DNA from: Azorhizobium oxalatiphilum | GTDB lineage: Bacteria > Pseudomonadota > Alphaproteobacteria > Rhizobiales > Xanthobacteraceae | Assembly (NCBI RefSeq): GCF_014635325.1 | Contig: NZ_BMCT01000001.1 | Location: 461,698-525,697 of the forward strand | Length of the DNA: 64,000 bases | Direction of reading: 5' to 3' | Part shown: positions 62,314-64,000 of the stretch, one piece after another | Layout: each line of letters begins with the position of its first letter | Numbering within the stretch: position 1 is the stretch's first letter | Made by a program: the position numbers and the translations under genes | Notes under the pieces: model-generated | Seen by the model: the letters and a program-made list of their open reading frames with translations, nothing else | Told to the model about the DNA's origin: nothing | The model's database searches: none

Positions 62314-64000
62314 TTATTTCAGGTCCATCTTGTAGACTTCGGTCAGGCAGTTGCCGGGCCGGCCGTCGCGCAGTTGCAGCGCCCAGTGGCGGGACTGCGA
62401 GGCCACTTCCCGGCCGTTGATTTTCATGGTCAGGCGGCCCCGGCAGACGGCGCCCTTGGACGTGTCGAGCTGCACCAGAATGATGTTCTCGCCCTGCTTC
62501 AGCAGGGAGCCCATGGGCACCCAGCGGGTGCGGCTGTCGCTGTCGGCGATCTCCACCACCTGCCCGTTCACGGTGACGCGCATGGTGCCCTGCACCTGAT
62601 CCACGGACACTTCGGCGGTGCGCACGCCCTTGTAGACCAGAAGATCGGAGCACATCACGCCGACGGCGGAGCAACTGAAGCCGGTGAGGGTTTCGCTCAT
62701 GAAATAGCTGCCGGCGCCCAGCGCACCCACCACGCCGAGCACGGCACCGCCACGGATGGCGAGCGTCTTCGGGGAGGGGCGGGCGGCACGGGGACGGGCG
62801 ACGGCGCCGTCCGCCACGACCGCGGCGGCGACTGCCGCCTTGCGCCCCTTCCGCTTGCGCAGGGAGGGCAGCCGCAGGGAAGGCAGGCGCAGCCACTTGC
62901 GGCGCGGCTTGGCCTTGGCGACGACGGGTTCGGGATGCGCCTCGGGCTCGGGGAGGGGAGTGGCGTCGGGAAGGTCGTCCTCGATGTCCATATGGTCATC
63001 GAGAAGGGCGGCCTGCATCTCCGGAACGGCGTCCGCCGCGTCGGGCTCCGGCTGGTCGCCCTTGGCCTTGGCTTCCTTGGCCTCCATCTCGGCGATGAGG
63101 GCATCCATGTCGTCGAGCTTGGCCGCCTTCGGCTTGGCGGCCTGCGCGGCCTTGGCCTCCTTCGCCTCCATCTGGGCGATGAGGGCGTCCATGTCGTCGT
63201 CCACGGAGGACTTGGACTTCTTTGCCTCTTCCTCGTCGTGCTCGAACTTCTTGACCGGCGGCGGGCTGAAGCCTTCGTCGAGCAGGGCCTTCAGGCTGCG
63301 CTTGCTGGCAGGCTGATAGTTCTGGAGCGGGGTGAAGACCTCGTCGCTGGCGGCATCGACGATCTTCTCGACCTTCTCCACCTTCTCGGGCGCAGCCTTC
63401 TTGCGCGGGGGCGGCGAGAAGCCATCGTCGATATCGGCACTGGCGTCGGCCTTGGGCGCAGCCTTCTTGCGCGGGGGCGGCGAGAAGCCGTCGTCGATGT
63501 CGGCGCTGACGTCTGCCTCGGGCGCGGCCTTCTTGCGCGGGGGCGGCGAGAAACCGTCGTCGATATCGGCGCTGACGTCGGGCTCGGGCGCGGCCTTCTT
63601 GCGCGGGGGGGGCGAGAAGCCATCGTCGATATCGGCGCTGACGTCTGCCTCGGGCGCGGCCTTCTTGCGCGGCGGCGGCGAGAAGCCGTCGTCGATGTCG
63701 GCACTGACGTCGGGCTCGGGCGCAGCCTTCTTGCGCGGCGGCGGTGAGAAGCCGTCGTCGATGGACGCGCTGACTTTCTCCTCTGCCTTCTTGCGCGGCG
63801 GCGGCGAGAAACCGTCGTCGATGGACGCGCTGACCTTCTCCTCAGGCTTCTTGCGCGGCGGCGGCGAGAAACCGTCGTCGATGGACGCGCTGACTTTCTC
63901 CTCTGCCTTCTTGCGCGGCGGCGGCGAGAAACCGTCGTCGATGGACGCGCTGACCTTCTCCTCAGGCTTCTTGCGCGGCGGCGGTGAGAAGCCGTCGTCG
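62314..64000 (-). CDS. Repeat-rich single-pass membrane protein, unknown (5' part beyond window)
   Basis: The frame is open from the stop at 62314 to the right edge, so the N-terminus lies beyond 64000. The visible N-terminal part is ten tandem copies of a DDGFSPPPRKK core; five intervals are 22 residues (66 bases) and four are 20 residues (60 bases). An eleventh, degenerate copy (DEGFSPPPVKK) follows. Then come two copies of DDMDALIA-MEAKEAK, a charged stretch, a membrane segment (AVLGVVGALGAGSYFMS) and a C-terminal domain of about 125 residues with four cysteines. The acidic/Pro/Lys repeat is probably cytoplasmic and disordered, the C-terminal domain periplasmic. Function unknown. Confidence 0.8.
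   Translation of the reverse strand, partial: DDGFSPPPRKKPEEKVSASIDDGFSPPPRKKAEEKVSASIDDGFSPPPRKKPEEKVSASIDDGFSPPPRKKAEEKVSASIDDGFSPPPRKKAAPEPDVSADIDDGFSPPPRKKAAPEADVSADIDDGFSPPPRKKAAPEPDVSADIDDGFSPPPRKKAAPEADVSADIDDGFSPPPRKKAAPKADASADIDDGFSPPPRKKAAPEKVEKVEKIVDAASDEVFTPLQNYQPASKRSLKALLDEGFSPPPVKKFEHDEEEAKKSKSSVDDDMDALIAQMEAKEAKAAQAAKPKAAKLDDMDALIAEMEAKEAKAKGDQPEPDAADAVPEMQAALLDDHMDIEDDLPDATPLPEPEAHPEPVVAKAKPRRKWLRLPSLRLPSLRKRKGRKAAVAAAVVADGAVARPRAARPSPKTLAIRGGAVLGVVGALGAGSYFMSETLTGFSCSAVGVMCSDLLVYKGVRTAEVSVDQVQGTMRVTVNGQVVEIADSDSRTRWVPMGSLLKQGENIILVQLDTSKGAVCRGRLTMKINGREVASQSRHWALQLRDGRPGNCLTEVYKMDLK
63397..64000. repeat. In-frame tandem repeat, 66-base then 60-base units with alternating variants
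   Basis: The CTTCTTGCGCGG marker occurs at 63397, 63463, 63529, 63595, 63661, 63727, 63787, 63847, 63907 and 63967: 66-base spacing, then 60-base spacing. Within both blocks unit variants alternate, giving 132- and 120-base higher-order repeats; 63781-63840 and 63901-63960 are identical. The array continues past the window. Confidence 0.95.

Noticed and set aside
63397..64000. Regular repeats that could suggest a CRISPR array
   Set aside because: The units are contiguous, in frame with a protein, and have no unique spacers.

Overview
The window looks like a piece of an alphaproteobacterial chromosome, most likely Hyphomicrobiales (Rhizobiales) and possibly Xanthobacteraceae-like. This rests on the high GC content, the conserved order sensor kinase–tsaE–murU–addB–addA–trxA, a DivL-type kinase, an IalB-family protein, a DUF2778 protein, Tat-dependent OpgG with OpgH, and the many GntR, LIV-ABC and Bug-type uptake genes. 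The species cannot be named from the sequence alone. I see no rRNA, tRNA, CRISPR, insertion sequence or prophage.

Layout. 1-11.8 kb is a housekeeping block on the + strand: the 3' part of a DivL-like kinase, a TsaE-AmgK fusion, MurU, AddB, AddA, a tiny secreted protein and thioredoxin, closed by a strong terminator. 11.8-14.9 kb holds a flavin reductase, an IalB-family protein and a DUF2778 (Tlde1-like) envelope protein. 14.9-26.9 kb is the most distinctive region: a GntR/FCD regulator divergent from a tightly packed catabolic operon. The operon holds an alpha/beta hydrolase, a cysteine hydrolase, two paralogous polysaccharide-deacetylase-fold proteins flanking a fumarylacetoacetate-hydrolase-family protein, a full LIV-type ABC importer, and an AtzG-like/AtzE-like amidase pair. 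All its predicted enzymes are hydrolases. I read it as an uptake and stepwise hydrolysis pathway for a cyclic amide, imide or ureide whose identity I cannot fix.

27-32.4 kb carries a PoxB-like pyruvate dehydrogenase, a FUSC-family membrane protein and a chemotaxis receptor. 32.5-38.7 kb is a second metabolic region: an omega-amino-acid aminotransferase divergent from a MocR regulator, then a DapA-family aldolase, an SDR and a DSD1-type PLP enzyme. 39.1-43.2 kb holds a small secreted protein and the opgG-opgH glucan genes. 43.2-49.2 kb has intergenic palindromic repeats, a flavoprotein monooxygenase, a DUF3422 protein, a kynurenine-formamidase-like hydrolase and an unusual protein with a Cys/His-bearing C-terminal domain. 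49.4-54.2 kb has a glyoxalase-II-like MBL protein, a SUKH-domain protein, an ICMT-like methyltransferase and a Kef-type antiporter. 54.5-62.3 kb has a Tat-exported MBL protein, a GntR regulator divergent from an orphan Bug binding protein plus tartrate/malate dehydrogenase, a diguanylate cyclase, and a MarR-MFS efflux pair. The right edge is inside a gene on the - strand encoding a membrane protein with a striking 20/22-residue tandem repeat that continues past the window.

Functional themes are stepwise hydrolysis of nitrogen compounds, envelope maintenance (MurNAc salvage, glucans, DUF2778, IalB) and local regulators, several with palindromic candidate operators in the divergent promoter regions.
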